Positions 8,796-17,613 of a stretch of DNA of 64,000 nt are shown here, in pieces; within the stretch, counting starts at the first letter, position 1; each line of letters opens with the position of its first letter. Under the pieces are notes generated by a model. The model did no database searches. It was not told the DNA's origin and was given only the letters and a program-made list of their open reading frames with translations. A program made the translations under genes and the position numbers. Source of the DNA: Taibaiella koreensis (GTDB taxonomy: Bacteria > Bacteroidota > Bacteroidia > Chitinophagales > Chitinophagaceae); the NCBI RefSeq assembly GCF_003545715.1, contig NZ_QVNU01000001.1, positions 682,001-746,000 of the forward strand, given 5' to 3'.

Positions 8796-9785
8796 ATGTC
8801 TGAAGTTAAAGAACAAACAACAGCAGTGAACGCAGAAACATTAGGATTAGATGCGGCAGCCAAAGCACGCCTGGAGCAGATAAAAACAGTAACGGTAATT
8901 GGCGCCGGCACAATGGGCAATGGCATTTCCCATGTATTTGCGCAATACGGCTGTAAAGTGCACATGGTCGATATCTCCAGGGAAGCATTGGAAAAAGCGG
9001 TGGCCAAGATCGGCGCCAATATGGATCGCCAGGTGACCAAGAACCTGCTTACTGCCGAAGATAAAGAGGCGGCACTTTCCCGTATCGAGCTGTTTACCGA
9101 CATGGCCGAAGCCGTAGGGGATGCTGACCTCGTGGTAGAAGCTGCTTCCGAAAATATCGACCTTAAGATCAAGATCTTCCAGGAGCTCGATCGTCTTTGT
9201 CCCGAAAAGACTATCCTGGCCAGCAATACCTCTTCTATTTCCATTACTCGCATAGGCTCCTTTACTAAGCGTCCCGGCAAAGTGATCGGTATGCACTTTA
9301 TGAATCCCGTACCGGTAATGCGCCTGGTAGAGATCATTAACGGGTATGCTACAGACAAGGATGTGACCCAAACTGTATTTGATCTTACCAAAATGCTGAA
9401 TAAGGTTCCCTGTGTGGTGAACGATTATCCCGGCTTTATTTCCAACCGTATCCTGATGCCGCTGATCAATGAAGCGATCCTGGCCCTGCAAGAAGGTGTT
9501 GCCGGCGTGGAAGAGATCGATACCATTATGAAGCTGGGTATGGCGCATCCGATGGGTCCCCTGCAGCTGGCCGACTTTATAGGCCTCGATACCTGCTATT
9601 CTATCATGAATGTATTGCACATGGGCTTCGGCAACCAGAAGTATGCGCCGGCTACCCTGCTATGCAACATGGTTCAGGCGGGCTTCCTGGGCGCCAAGAG
9701 CGGGGAAGGCTTCTATAAGTATACCCCCGGCAGCAAAGAGCTGGTAGTAAGCGAGCGCTTTGCCGGTAAGCAATGGAAGATCTGA
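8796..9785 (+). CDS. 3-hydroxybutyryl/3-hydroxyacyl-CoA dehydrogenase
   Basis: A 329-residue cytosolic NAD-dependent dehydrogenase that interconverts 3-hydroxyacyl-CoA and 3-oxoacyl-CoA. The NAD fingerprint GAGTMG is at 36-41; catalytic His is H167 in GMHFMNPVP and its partner Glu is E115 in VVEAASEN. The C-terminal helical domain carries PGFISNRIL and DFIGLDTCYSIM. About 30 polar residues precede the Rossmann fold, longer than in the usual PaaH/Hbd enzyme (about 285 residues). A thiolase that could act in the same pathway is at 35367-36545, but the genes are not linked. Ends at a clear terminator. Confidence 0.94.
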   Translation: MSEVKEQTTAVNAETLGLDAAAKARLEQIKTVTVIGAGTMGNGISHVFAQYGCKVHMVDISREALEKAVAKIGANMDRQVTKNLLTAEDKEAALSRIELFTDMAEAVGDADLVVEAASENIDLKIKIFQELDRLCPEKTILASNTSSISITRIGSFTKRPGKVIGMHFMNPVPVMRLVEIINGYATDKDVTQTVFDLTKMLNKVPCVVNDYPGFISNRILMPLINEAILALQEGVAGVEEIDTIMKLGMAHPMGPLQLADFIGLDTCYSIMNVLHMGFGNQKYAPATLLCNMVQAGFLGAKSGEGFYKYTPGSKELVVSERFAGKQWKI

Positions 9786-9831
9786 TCTGATCAATAAAAC
9801 AAATGACCCCAGCGGAGGGCCATCAAAGATA

Positions 9832-9867
9832 AAAAGGCATTGCCCCGGTTGAGGGCAATGCTTTTTT
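9832..9867. terminator. Bidirectional intrinsic terminator
   Basis: Stem AAAGGCATTGCCC / GGGCAATGCTTTT with A and T tracts, between the convergent dehydrogenase and WbqC genes. Confidence 0.88.
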
Positions 9868-9887
9868 CTTGTATGCTCCTGGTTTTG

Positions 9888-10487
9888 CTATACTGTTTGC
9901 AGCAGCGCGGCAGCGTAGGGGCCTTCGCAAAACAGGAGGTCGAGTATGGAGCAATCGGTCAGGAAGCCCGTGCGATCGGTAAATACCTGGTGATAGGCCG
10001 GCAGGGCTACGGGTTGCTGAGGCGACAGGCTATGCCGCAGGTCGCAGGTGCCTTCGGGATAGTGCGCCACAAATTGCGTGGTCTCACCCAAAGCCAGGGG
10101 CAGCTTCAATAGCTGCGCCACCAGTAGTATGCCTGCTTTATTGAACGTATGCAGGAGCGGAAAATGCTGCCGGAACAAAGGCTCCAGCTGCGGCGCGAAA
10201 TATTCGAAAAAAGGAGAGCGGCCGTATAGCGACACGATCGTTTTCCAATGATTGTCCTGCCAGCTGGTGCAGTAAGACAGCTGCACTTCGCCTACGGGCA
10301 TCCTTTGGTTGCGGCCCTTTTCCAGCGGGAGACTCAGGAGCATCCTGCCCGAAGGCGCAGCGAGGTAATACCGGTTGCGGTAGCTCATTTTTTGGTAGTG
10401 CTCGGCCAGGTCAAAGGTGACCTGCTGCGCGGCACAGGCCTGTTGCCACCAGCTTATGGGTGGAAAGGGCAGGGAAGAAGAGATCAT
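9888..10487 (-). CDS. WbqC family protein
   Basis: A 199-residue cytosolic protein with the WbqC family features: an early FPPISWWQQ segment, a conserved YRNRYYLAAPSGRMLLSLPLEKG block near 36-58, and WKTIVSLYGRSPFFEYF near 81-97. WbqC-like proteins are found in O-antigen and glycan loci and are thought to be aminotransferase-pathway or acyl-transfer partners; no function is established, and here no glycan gene is adjacent. Starts 46 bp after the rel stop, so it may be read through from the rel transcript. Confidence 0.85.
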   Translation of the reverse strand: MISSSLPFPPISWWQQACAAQQVTFDLAEHYQKMSYRNRYYLAAPSGRMLLSLPLEKGRNQRMPVGEVQLSYCTSWQDNHWKTIVSLYGRSPFFEYFAPQLEPLFRQHFPLLHTFNKAGILLVAQLLKLPLALGETTQFVAHYPEGTCDLRHSLSPQQPVALPAYHQVFTDRTGFLTDCSILDLLFCEGPYAAALLQTV

Positions 10488-10533
10488 TCGTTAATGGAAG
10501 AAAAAAAGGAACAAACGGACCGGGGCAAAGATA

Positions 10534-12780
10534 CTATTCGCCGCTGGCCTCGACCCGCTCCACTTTGGTGATGCCTTTAATATTGCCCAGTCTGCGGCAT
10601 AGCTCATCCAGCTCTTCCCGGTCGTGCACAAAGACCATAATGGTGCCTTCGAATACGCCGTCTCTTGAGTCAATGCTGATCGAGCGCATGTTCATATGCA
10701 GCTCCCCGGTAATGACATTGGTAATGCCCTGTATGATGCCCACATCGTCTAGACCGGTAAGCTTGACGCCGGTAAGGAAAGATATTTCCTTGTTCTTTGC
10801 CCACTTGGTCTTCACGATACGGTGCGCGTAGTTGGCCATCAGCTGTGCAGCGTTGGGGCAGTCGGTGCGGTGCACCTTCAGCCCTTCTCCCGAAGTAATA
10901 AAGCCAAATACGTCGTCGCCCGGGATCGGCTGGCAGCATTGCGCCAGCTTGTACAGGATCTTGTCCGAGCTCTCGCCGAAGATAATGAGCTCTGCACCTT
11001 TGGCCGTCATTTCCTTCTCGTGCTCATGGTGCTGGACAGGCTTGGCCTCGGGCTTAGCCTCCTTCTGCGGCTGGAACAGCCTGTCGCCGGTAACCATAAA
11101 GGATTTCAGCGGCTTAAGGTCGATAGAGCCTACGGCAATGCCATAGTAAAGATCGAGTGGCGAAGGCAGCTTATAGTAAGCACAGATCTCGTTCAGATTC
11201 TGTATGGAGGGAGAAACGTGCATGTGGTCCAGCTTACGGTACAGTATCTCCTTACCGTCTTCGGCGATCCGTCTTTTTTCTTCCCTCAGGTAATACTTGA
11301 TCCTCGATTTGCCTTTCGCTGTAACCACGAAGTTGAGCCAGTCTTCCGAAGGCTTCTGCTTGGACGACGTGATAATCTCTACCTGGTCGCCGCTCTTCAG
11401 CTCCTGGCTGATCGGCATCAGCCGGTAGTTGATCTTGGCGCCGATGCAACGTGCACCCAGCTCGGAGTGAATGTCGAAAGCCAGATCCAGTGCGGTAGCA
11501 CCTTTGGGCAGCACACGCATGTCGCCTTTTGGGGTATATACATAGATTTCCTCGGTAAACAGATCGAGCTTGAAGTCCTGTACAAAATCCAGGGTATCGG
11601 TATCCGGATTGTTCAGCACCTCGCCTATATGTTTGAGCCATGCATCCAGCTTGCTTTCATTGTGCGTGCCTTCTTTGTATTTCCAGTGGGCGGCCAGGCC
11701 TTTTTCCGCGATCTCGTTCATACGTTGGGTACGGATCTGTACCTCCACCCAGCGTCCTCCCGGGCCCATTACTGTCGTATGCAGCGCCTCGTAGCCATTG
11801 CCCTTTGGCATGCTGAGCCAGTCGCGCAGCCGTTCGGGGCTGGGCTGGTAATAATTGGTAATGATGGAATAAACCTTCCAGCAATCTTCTTTTTCCCTTT
11901 CCCTGGGCGAGTTGAGGATTACCCTGATGGCAAACAGGTCATATACTTCGTTGAAGGAGACATGCTTGGTGCGCATCTTGTTCCAGATGGAATGAATGGA
12001 CTTGGGGCGGCCATAGATATCGAAATTGATGTCCTGCTTGCCCAGTTCTTCCTTGACAGGTTTGATGAACTCGTTAATATAACGGGTACGGTCTCTTTTG
12101 GTTTCCTTCAGCTTACGTACGATATCCAGGTACACATCGGGCTGGGTAAATTTCAGGGCAAGATCTTCCAGCTCGGTCTTGATCTCGTACAGTCCCAGCC
12201 GGTGGGCAAGCGGCGTAAAAATATAGGTTGTCTCTGAGGCGATCTTCAACTGCTTTTCCCGGCTCATACTATTGAGCGTACGCATATTGTGTAGGCGGTC
12301 GGCCAGCTTGATCAGGATCACGCGGGGGTCTTCGGCCAGCGTGAGCAGGATCTTACGGAAATTTTCGGCCTGCATGGAGGCCGAGGCCTTGATATCGACC
12401 ACATTGGATATCTTGGTGAGACCATCTATAATGCGGGCAAAATCGGTACCGAATTCGGCAGCAATATCCTCAAGGGTGATCTCGGTATCTTCCACCACAT
12501 CGTGCATCAGCGCGCAGCAGGCCGAGGTAACGCCCAGGCCTATTTCTTCTACCACAATGCGGGCTACGGCAAGCGGGTGCAGGATATAAGGCTCGCCCGA
12601 TTTACGACGGGTTTCCTTATGCGCGTCGGCAGCCAACTCGAAAGCGCGGCGTACGGTTTTACGGTCGCCCTTTTTGAGCCGTTGCTTCAGCGCACGTAAC
12701 AAGGCCCGGTACTCCCTGAGAATCAACTTTTTCTCCTGTTCTTCGTCGATGGCCTTTGTATATAAAAGCGGTGTGCTCAT
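10534..12780 (-). CDS. Bifunctional (p)ppGpp synthetase/hydrolase, RelA/SpoT family
   Basis: A 748-residue cytosolic enzyme controlling the stringent response. Domains: HD hydrolase (about 40-195; HD at 93-94 in ALMHDVVEDT, and DRLHNMRT near 161), synthetase (about 245-375; YGRPKSIHSIWNKM and NGYEALHTTVMGP), TGS (about 402-460), helical/zinc-finger-like region (QCCQPIPGDDVFG near 615) and C-terminal ACT (about 675-745). The synthetase signature reads RLRD before WLSMPKGNG, the basic RxKD-type form associated with bifunctional enzymes and unlike the EFDD of RelA. I use ATG 12780; a TTG ten codons upstream is unlikely. Operon partner downstream may be the WbqC gene. Confidence 0.95.
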   Translation of the reverse strand: MSTPLLYTKAIDEEQEKKLILREYRALLRALKQRLKKGDRKTVRRAFELAADAHKETRRKSGEPYILHPLAVARIVVEEIGLGVTSACCALMHDVVEDTEITLEDIAAEFGTDFARIIDGLTKISNVVDIKASASMQAENFRKILLTLAEDPRVILIKLADRLHNMRTLNSMSREKQLKIASETTYIFTPLAHRLGLYEIKTELEDLALKFTQPDVYLDIVRKLKETKRDRTRYINEFIKPVKEELGKQDINFDIYGRPKSIHSIWNKMRTKHVSFNEVYDLFAIRVILNSPREREKEDCWKVYSIITNYYQPSPERLRDWLSMPKGNGYEALHTTVMGPGGRWVEVQIRTQRMNEIAEKGLAAHWKYKEGTHNESKLDAWLKHIGEVLNNPDTDTLDFVQDFKLDLFTEEIYVYTPKGDMRVLPKGATALDLAFDIHSELGARCIGAKINYRLMPISQELKSGDQVEIITSSKQKPSEDWLNFVVTAKGKSRIKYYLREEKRRIAEDGKEILYRKLDHMHVSPSIQNLNEICAYYKLPSPLDLYYGIAVGSIDLKPLKSFMVTGDRLFQPQKEAKPEAKPVQHHEHEKEMTAKGAELIIFGESSDKILYKLAQCCQPIPGDDVFGFITSGEGLKVHRTDCPNAAQLMANYAHRIVKTKWAKNKEISFLTGVKLTGLDDVGIIQGITNVITGELHMNMRSISIDSRDGVFEGTIMVFVHDREELDELCRRLGNIKGITKVERVEASGE

Positions 12781-12810
12781 AAACGGGTATTCTATAATTC
12801 TAATATACAA

Positions 12811-12840
12811 ATAAAAACGGAAACCACCAGGGCTTCCGTT
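12811..12840 (-). terminator. Intrinsic terminator of the small T9SS-domain gene
   Basis: AACGGAA / TTCCGTT stem with an 11-nt loop, followed on the reverse strand by TTTTTAT. It lies between the gene at 12886 and rel. Confidence 0.7.
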
Positions 12841-12885
12841 CTAAAAATACGTTATTACAATCTTTCCGTACCGGAAGAGCCGGTT

Positions 12886-13260
12886 TTAACGGTTGATGAT
12901 CATTTTGGCTGACTGCACGATCTTGCCGCCTTTATCGCGGGCAACCACCATGTAAATGCCCTGGGGCATTTCGCTTAGGTTATTGAACGTAACGTCGGTA
13001 GTGCTTTTGTCGATAATCGTCTGCTCAGTAAGCTTACGGCCGATCAGGTTGATGATCTCTACTTTCTCTACGTCAGTCCTCAGGGAAGCCGATAAGCGTA
13101 CGTTCACGCTGCTGTTGGCAGGGATGGGGTACACCGTGATGGTCCTGTCCTGGTTGGTGATGGTGATTTTATCACTTCCTTGCGCAGCGGCATCTGTGGA
13201 ACGCAGGCCCACAAAGGCGATCAGGGTGAGCAAGAAAGAAAGCTTGTATACAAATTTCAT
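12886..13260 (-). CDS. Small secreted protein made of a T9SS type A sorting domain
   Basis: A 124-residue protein: an N-terminal signal peptide (MKFVYKLSFLLTLIAFVGL, cleavage probably after DAAAQ) followed almost at once by a complete T9SS type A (Por secretion) sorting domain from about residue 38: ITVYPIPANSSVNVRL, VEIINLIGRKL, LSEMPQGIYMVVARDKGGKIVQSAKMIINR. In normal cargo this 70-90-residue domain sits behind a large functional domain and directs secretion through the type IX system with surface anchoring. Here nothing precedes it except about 15 residues. It could be a stand-alone surface or competitor peptide, or the remnant of a larger cargo gene. Own promoter at 13328-13335 and own terminator. 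Confidence 0.85.
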   Translation of the reverse strand: MKFVYKLSFLLTLIAFVGLRSTDAAAQGSDKITITNQDRTITVYPIPANSSVNVRLSASLRTDVEKVEIINLIGRKLTEQTIIDKSTTDVTFNNLSEMPQGIYMVVARDKGGKIVQSAKMIINR

Positions 13261-13613
13261 AGTAATAACTATTGATAATGTTAGGGTTCAGATGGACTTT
13301 CGGCAATCAAAAGATCAATCTTATGTGCAAATATAATATACCGTTTGAGATTTTCAACATTTTCACCGGAAAAATTATAAAAAACCCTCATAGAGGTAAT
13401 CTATATCTGTAAGCCGGTGCTATTCTCAAAGATGATCTCTCTTCCTGAATATAGACAAAAGGCGTGCCAAAGTGTTTAACCCGATATTGTGTCAGATAAG
13501 TGAAAAAAGCGTTAAACTATTAACCCGATTATTGTCAGCTACCCGTATAAGACCATAGAACAGGCCATTACCCCTATTCGTGGTCAGGAAATATTGGCAG
13601 TCCTTTCATCACC
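13261..13613. other. 353-bp intergenic region
   Basis: AT-rich spacer between two leftward genes. It holds the -7 element of the downstream gene at 13328-13335. I see no further gene, repeat or strong hairpin. Confidence 0.5.
13328..13335 (-). promoter_or_regulatory. -7 promoter element for the small T9SS-domain gene
   Basis: TATATTTG on the reverse strand, exact match to TAnnTTTG, 67 bp upstream of the ATG at 13260. Confidence 0.6.
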
Positions 13614-14777
13614 TCATCGCTTGCCCCGCATCCTGCTTATCGCCGTATCGTAAACGGGATTTTCTTTTGCCGCTTTAGCCAGTTGGTATTGCCGCAGGGC
13701 ATCAGCGTATTTACCGCGCTCCTCGTAGATACGGCCTATATTATAGTAAGAACCGGCCTTCACTGTATTGGCCGTGGGGCCGCTGGCCAGCGCTATGGCT
13801 TTTCTGTTGGCCCAGATCGCTTCCGCATTCCGTCCCATTTTTTTATAAGCCAGACCCAGGTTGCCATAGGCCTGTCCGTATGCCGGATCCTCCTGGATGG
13901 CAGCTGTATAATAGCTTACCGCCGATTCATAGTTGCGGCTGTGATAGGCTGCCTCGCCGTTGGCATTGAGCGACTCCGCGGTCGAGGTATTGTAGTTGTT
14001 GCTGATGGTAACTGCATCGTGCGGGTTGAACATGATCCGGTTCACATCCTCGGAAGTACAATTGACACGGCTGATCGTGTTGATATCCTGCATTTCACCG
14101 TTTCCGTTGATCTTGAACACCGTCCACAGGTTGCCGGCCTGTCCGTTGGCCGGCAGGTAATAAGTACGTACCAGCGACTGGCCTATGTATACAAACACCT
14201 TAGCCTGGCTATAGCTAAGCCGGGTAGTATTGGGGTTGTCCCTGTCCGAAAAATCGTGGATAGCATATACATATTCTTCCCCATTGTTGCGCTGGCCTAT
14301 GGTGATGGTTTCCGGGCCATAGCTATCTGTATCATCTACATCCAGGTCGGCATTGCTGCCCAGCTTATGATTGTAGAAAATGTGTTTGCTGCCGTAGGCC
14401 AGGTGGGCATCCAGATCGGATGGGGTGGCGCCCCAGCTCAATACGATACGCATACCGTCAAGGTTCTCCATCACCGGGCTTATCGCATACGTAAGCTTGT
14501 CGCAGGGACACTTGGCGACAAGGGTGGAGTAACCCTCTTTTTTAATGATAACGGAAGTGCCCGGGTCATCGGCAAAGCCAGCATTGACCGTTACATTGCC
14601 GCTGGCATCGGTTCGCCCGCTTACCGACTGTTCTCCGTTTTTCTGGAAGATCACTTCTGCGCCTTCTATTCTTTTGTCCTTTATGGTAGCGCTGAGCACT
14701 TGTACAGATCGTTGCTGGGCGGAAATACTGGAGATGAGGGCGATCAGCAGCGCAACTGTAAGGGCGATTTTTTTCAT
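13614..14777 (-). CDS. Secreted YfaP-like (DUF2135) protein with C-terminal TPR repeats
   Basis: About 387 residues. From ATG 14777 the protein begins MKKIALTVALLIALISSISAQQ, a signal peptide. A carboxypeptidase-regulatory-like beta sandwich follows (about 25-100; IKDKRIEGAEVIFQ, SVSGRTDASGNVTV), then a YfaP/DUF2135-like domain (about 108-230) recognised from RIVLSWGATPSDLDAHL and the later DTDSYGPETITI. The C-terminal third holds about three TPR units (AAYHSRNYESAVSYYTAAIQ, YGNLGLAYKKMGRNAEAI, YYNIGRIYEERGKYADALRQY). Likely periplasmic or surface-exposed; function unknown. An upstream in-frame ATG at 14843 is not needed. The mix of sandwich, DUF2135 and TPR suggests a scaffold role, which is inference. 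Confidence 0.82.
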   Translation of the reverse strand: MKKIALTVALLIALISSISAQQRSVQVLSATIKDKRIEGAEVIFQKNGEQSVSGRTDASGNVTVNAGFADDPGTSVIIKKEGYSTLVAKCPCDKLTYAISPVMENLDGMRIVLSWGATPSDLDAHLAYGSKHIFYNHKLGSNADLDVDDTDSYGPETITIGQRNNGEEYVYAIHDFSDRDNPNTTRLSYSQAKVFVYIGQSLVRTYYLPANGQAGNLWTVFKINGNGEMQDINTISRVNCTSEDVNRIMFNPHDAVTISNNYNTSTAESLNANGEAAYHSRNYESAVSYYTAAIQEDPAYGQAYGNLGLAYKKMGRNAEAIWANRKAIALASGPTANTVKAGSYYNIGRIYEERGKYADALRQYQLAKAAKENPVYDTAISRMRGKR

Positions 14778-15024
14778 GTAGCCGGTGGTTTTCAGAAATA
14801 AGTCGATTGTAATGACGGGCGAAAGTAAAGGAATCGCCTGCAATGGAATACTTGCAATTCAAATCTGCCTCCCTTCCTTCAAGATTTGCAGGAGCGGCCC
14901 TTGTATCCGTCAGCATCCGGAGAGGCCTTCAGGAAACACAGTATGAGGCCGTAAGCCACTCCCGGTTTATAACAGAATGGGCTGCCTGGAATGCAGGCAG
15001 CCCATTATATTGCTTTTACGATGC

Positions 15025-16818
15025 TTAATAGATCTCGGGTATGAAAGGCATCATCATCCATACATGGTTCTTTTGCTGCTGCATGGTGCGCAGGATACGG
15101 AACCAACGGTATTCTTTGCCCATTTCCTGCTCCAGGAATTGTTCGGCCAGTATTTTCTCGCTGACGCTGCCTTGGGAGAACATGCGCATCAGGCGATCCA
15201 TCTTGTCTTCCGGCGCCGGACAGGTGATGGTGCGGTAGTCCTTGAGTTTTGCAAGGGCGGCGGCGCTCCTGATGGCACGATCCAGGTTGCCCAGCGCATC
15301 TACCAGGCCGTTCTTCAGGCCTGCAGTACCGGTCCATACCCTTCCCTGGCCTATGCTGTCTACGTAGTCGACGTTCATTTTACGTCCTGCAGCCACCCGG
15401 CTTTTAAAGGTCATATAAATCGTATCTACACCGTTCTGAATAAATTTCTTCTCCTGCTCGGTCATGGGGCGGTTCATGTTGGGGAAATCGGCATAGGGGG
15501 CATTTTTTTCGCCGTCGAAGGTAACGCCCAGCTTCTGGTTAAAGAAGGCCTGGGTGTTGAACATCATGCCAAAAACACCGATGCTGCCGGTAATGGTATT
15601 GGGCAGCGCAAAGATGCTGTCGGCCTGGCAGGAAATATAGTAGCCGCCGCTGGCCGCCAGGTCGCCCATCGACACTACGAGGGGCTTTTTCTTTTTGAGC
15701 AATTGCAGCTCACGCAGGATCACTTCGGAGGCCAGGGCGCTGCCGCCGGGCGAATTGACCCGCATCACTACTGCCTTTACTTTATCATTGTCCTTTACTT
15801 TGCGAATCTCCTTGATAAAGGTCTCTGAAGCGATCTGGTAAGAAGAGCCCTGCTTTTCGCCATCGACGATCTCGCCTTCAGCTACCAGTATCGCGATCTG
15901 GTTGTCGCTGGAAGGGTCGGTTACGTTTTTTACATAGTCACCGGCGGCAATGAAGCTGATCTTATCTCTTTCCGATTTACCCGTCTTGGACCGGAGCAAA
16001 GCTTCCACTTCATCTTTATAGCGTGTGCCGTCGGCAAGCTTGTAGTTGACCGCATCGCGTGCATTCTGTATGGCGCCGGTTTTGGCCCAGGTATTGACCG
16101 CTGCCGTATCGGCGTGCGTATGCTCGCTTACAGCCTGTAGCATCTCATTCCACATATCGCTTTGCAAGGCCGCGATCTGCTTGCGGTTCGGTTCACTCAT
16201 TTTATCCATACGGAAAGGCTCTGTAGCGCTTTTAAACTGCCCGCAGTAGAAGATCTCCGGCTGTACATTCAGCTTGTCGAGCGCACCTTTGAAGAATACC
16301 AGGTTGGAAGTAAGGCCCTTCAGCTCCACAGAGCCCAGAGGGTTGATGAAAATGCTGTCGGCAACAGAGGCAATATAATAGTCGGCCTGTGGCATAAAGT
16401 CGCCGTAGGCATAAATAAATTTACCACTTTGCTTGAAATCTTTCAGCGCCTGCCTTATCTGCTGCGCTGTTGCCTGGCCATTGGGCGAGCCGCCGGTTTT
16501 GATGTAGATGCCTTTGATCTTGTCGTCGGTCTTGGCATAAGCGATGCTCTTCATCAGGTCGTGCAGTCCGGCCGTTTGAGAGGAGCCACCGGTAAACAAG
16601 GCCAGGGTATTGCTTTCACCAAGCTCGTGGTATTGATCGGTAAGATCGATATAGAGGATAGAGTTGTCTTTTACCAGCGACTCGGCCTCCTTGGCGGCCG
16701 CTCCCGATACCGAACGGGATATAGACCCGATCACGATGAAGAAAACGGCGAAGAAAAGAATTCCGGCGACAACAAGCGCCAGGAAAGAGGCAAAGAAGAA
16801 CTTAAAGAATTGTTTCAT
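15025..16818 (-). CDS. sppA: Signal peptide peptidase SppA, 67K type
   Basis: A 597-residue membrane-bound serine protease that degrades cleaved signal peptides. It has an N-terminal transmembrane helix (about 8-32) and two tandem ClpP-like halves. The catalytic dyad of the long form is present: Lys196 in YCGQFKSATEP of the first half and Ser390 in GDLAASGGYYI of the second, close to K209/S409 of the E. coli enzyme. NSPGGSALASE near 355 shapes the oxyanion region. Monocistronic, with a -7 element at 16838-16845 just before the ATG. Confidence 0.95.
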   Translation of the reverse strand: MKQFFKFFFASFLALVVAGILFFAVFFIVIGSISRSVSGAAAKEAESLVKDNSILYIDLTDQYHELGESNTLALFTGGSSQTAGLHDLMKSIAYAKTDDKIKGIYIKTGGSPNGQATAQQIRQALKDFKQSGKFIYAYGDFMPQADYYIASVADSIFINPLGSVELKGLTSNLVFFKGALDKLNVQPEIFYCGQFKSATEPFRMDKMSEPNRKQIAALQSDMWNEMLQAVSEHTHADTAAVNTWAKTGAIQNARDAVNYKLADGTRYKDEVEALLRSKTGKSERDKISFIAAGDYVKNVTDPSSDNQIAILVAEGEIVDGEKQGSSYQIASETFIKEIRKVKDNDKVKAVVMRVNSPGGSALASEVILRELQLLKKKKPLVVSMGDLAASGGYYISCQADSIFALPNTITGSIGVFGMMFNTQAFFNQKLGVTFDGEKNAPYADFPNMNRPMTEQEKKFIQNGVDTIYMTFKSRVAAGRKMNVDYVDSIGQGRVWTGTAGLKNGLVDALGNLDRAIRSAAALAKLKDYRTITCPAPEDKMDRLMRMFSQGSVSEKILAEQFLEQEMGKEYRWFRILRTMQQQKNHVWMMMPFIPEIY

Positions 16819-16837
16819 CTCGGGGATACATTTTGGG

Positions 16838-16845
16838 CAAAGATA
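16838..16845 (-). promoter_or_regulatory. -7 promoter element for sppA
   Basis: TATCTTTG on the reverse strand, exact match to TAnnTTTG, 19 bp before the ATG at 16818. Confidence 0.6.
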
Positions 16846-16921
16846 AAACTCTGGTACATATATTTTTCCCCCCTTAGCGGTGGTTTATGAAAGGCTTATC
16901 TTAATTTGCGTTCTTTAAACA

Positions 16922-17410
16922 ATGGACACCTCCTTCTCTTTCCCATATCTGACCTTCGGGCAGCCCGGCGATCTTTCTGCCGGAGATGCAGCCTTGCTGG
17001 AGGCCGCCCGTGAAGCGACACAACTGGCTTATGCACCTTATTCCGGCTTTGAGGTAGGCGCGGCGCTGCTGCTGGACAACGGGGCCATCGTAAAGGGCGG
17101 CAACCAGGAAAATGCATCCTATCCCGCCGGTATCTGCGCTGAACGTGCAGCCCTGGCCACGCTTTCTTCTCTCTATGCCGGTATGGCTATTCATACCGTT
17201 GCTATTGCTTACCGGAACAAACGGCAACCGGAGCGAAATGAGCTGATCCTTTCACCCTGTGGCATTTGCCGGCAAAGCCTGCTGGAAGTAGCAAAGCGCC
17301 AGGATCATCCTATAAGGCTGATCATGAGCAATCCTGCGGGGGAGGGCCTTATCGTCGACAACATTATCAATATGTTGCCTTTTGCCTTTTCGGGCGATCA
17401 CCTGCATTAG
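16922..17410 (+). CDS. cdd: Cytidine deaminase
   Basis: A 162-residue cytosolic zinc enzyme converting cytidine/deoxycytidine to (deoxy)uridine in pyrimidine salvage. Zinc ligands and catalytic Glu are visible: C72-A-E74 in GICAERAAL and PCGIC with C113 and C116. The AYAPYSGFEVGAAL block (37-50) is the substrate-binding segment of the homotetrameric Cdd class. About 20 extra residues precede the fold. A near-consensus -7 box (TTAATTTG, 16901-16908) lies 13 bp before the start. Confidence 0.95.
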   Translation: MDTSFSFPYLTFGQPGDLSAGDAALLEAAREATQLAYAPYSGFEVGAALLLDNGAIVKGGNQENASYPAGICAERAALATLSSLYAGMAIHTVAIAYRNKRQPERNELILSPCGICRQSLLEVAKRQDHPIRLIMSNPAGEGLIVDNIINMLPFAFSGDHLH

Positions 17411-17550
17411 GAGCATACAAAGCGTATGCAAACTGCAGCGCAGCTTTCGGCGTATATTTCTTTTATGCAATCGTAGGGGAAAGCGGGCAAATGATTGTCA
17501 CATATTTGCAAGGAAACGTAATTTAATTGACAGTATCATCATTTTATAGT

Positions 17551-17558
17551 TATCTTTA
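17551..17558 (+). promoter_or_regulatory. -7-like promoter element for the desaturase gene
   Basis: TATCTTTA, one base from consensus, 55 bp before the ATG at 17614. Confidence 0.45.
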
Positions 17559-17613
17559 CCGCGATGGGGATCGTCTCATATGAAACTTATTCAATTATTC
17601 TAAAAAATCTTTA

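Noticed and set aside
10822-12237. A 471-codon open frame on the plus strand opposite rel
   Set aside because: It is antisense to a fully conserved Rel/SpoT protein, has no recognisable domain and exists because of the codon bias of the real gene. The same applies to the long plus-strand frames at 13683-14801 and 6928-7956.
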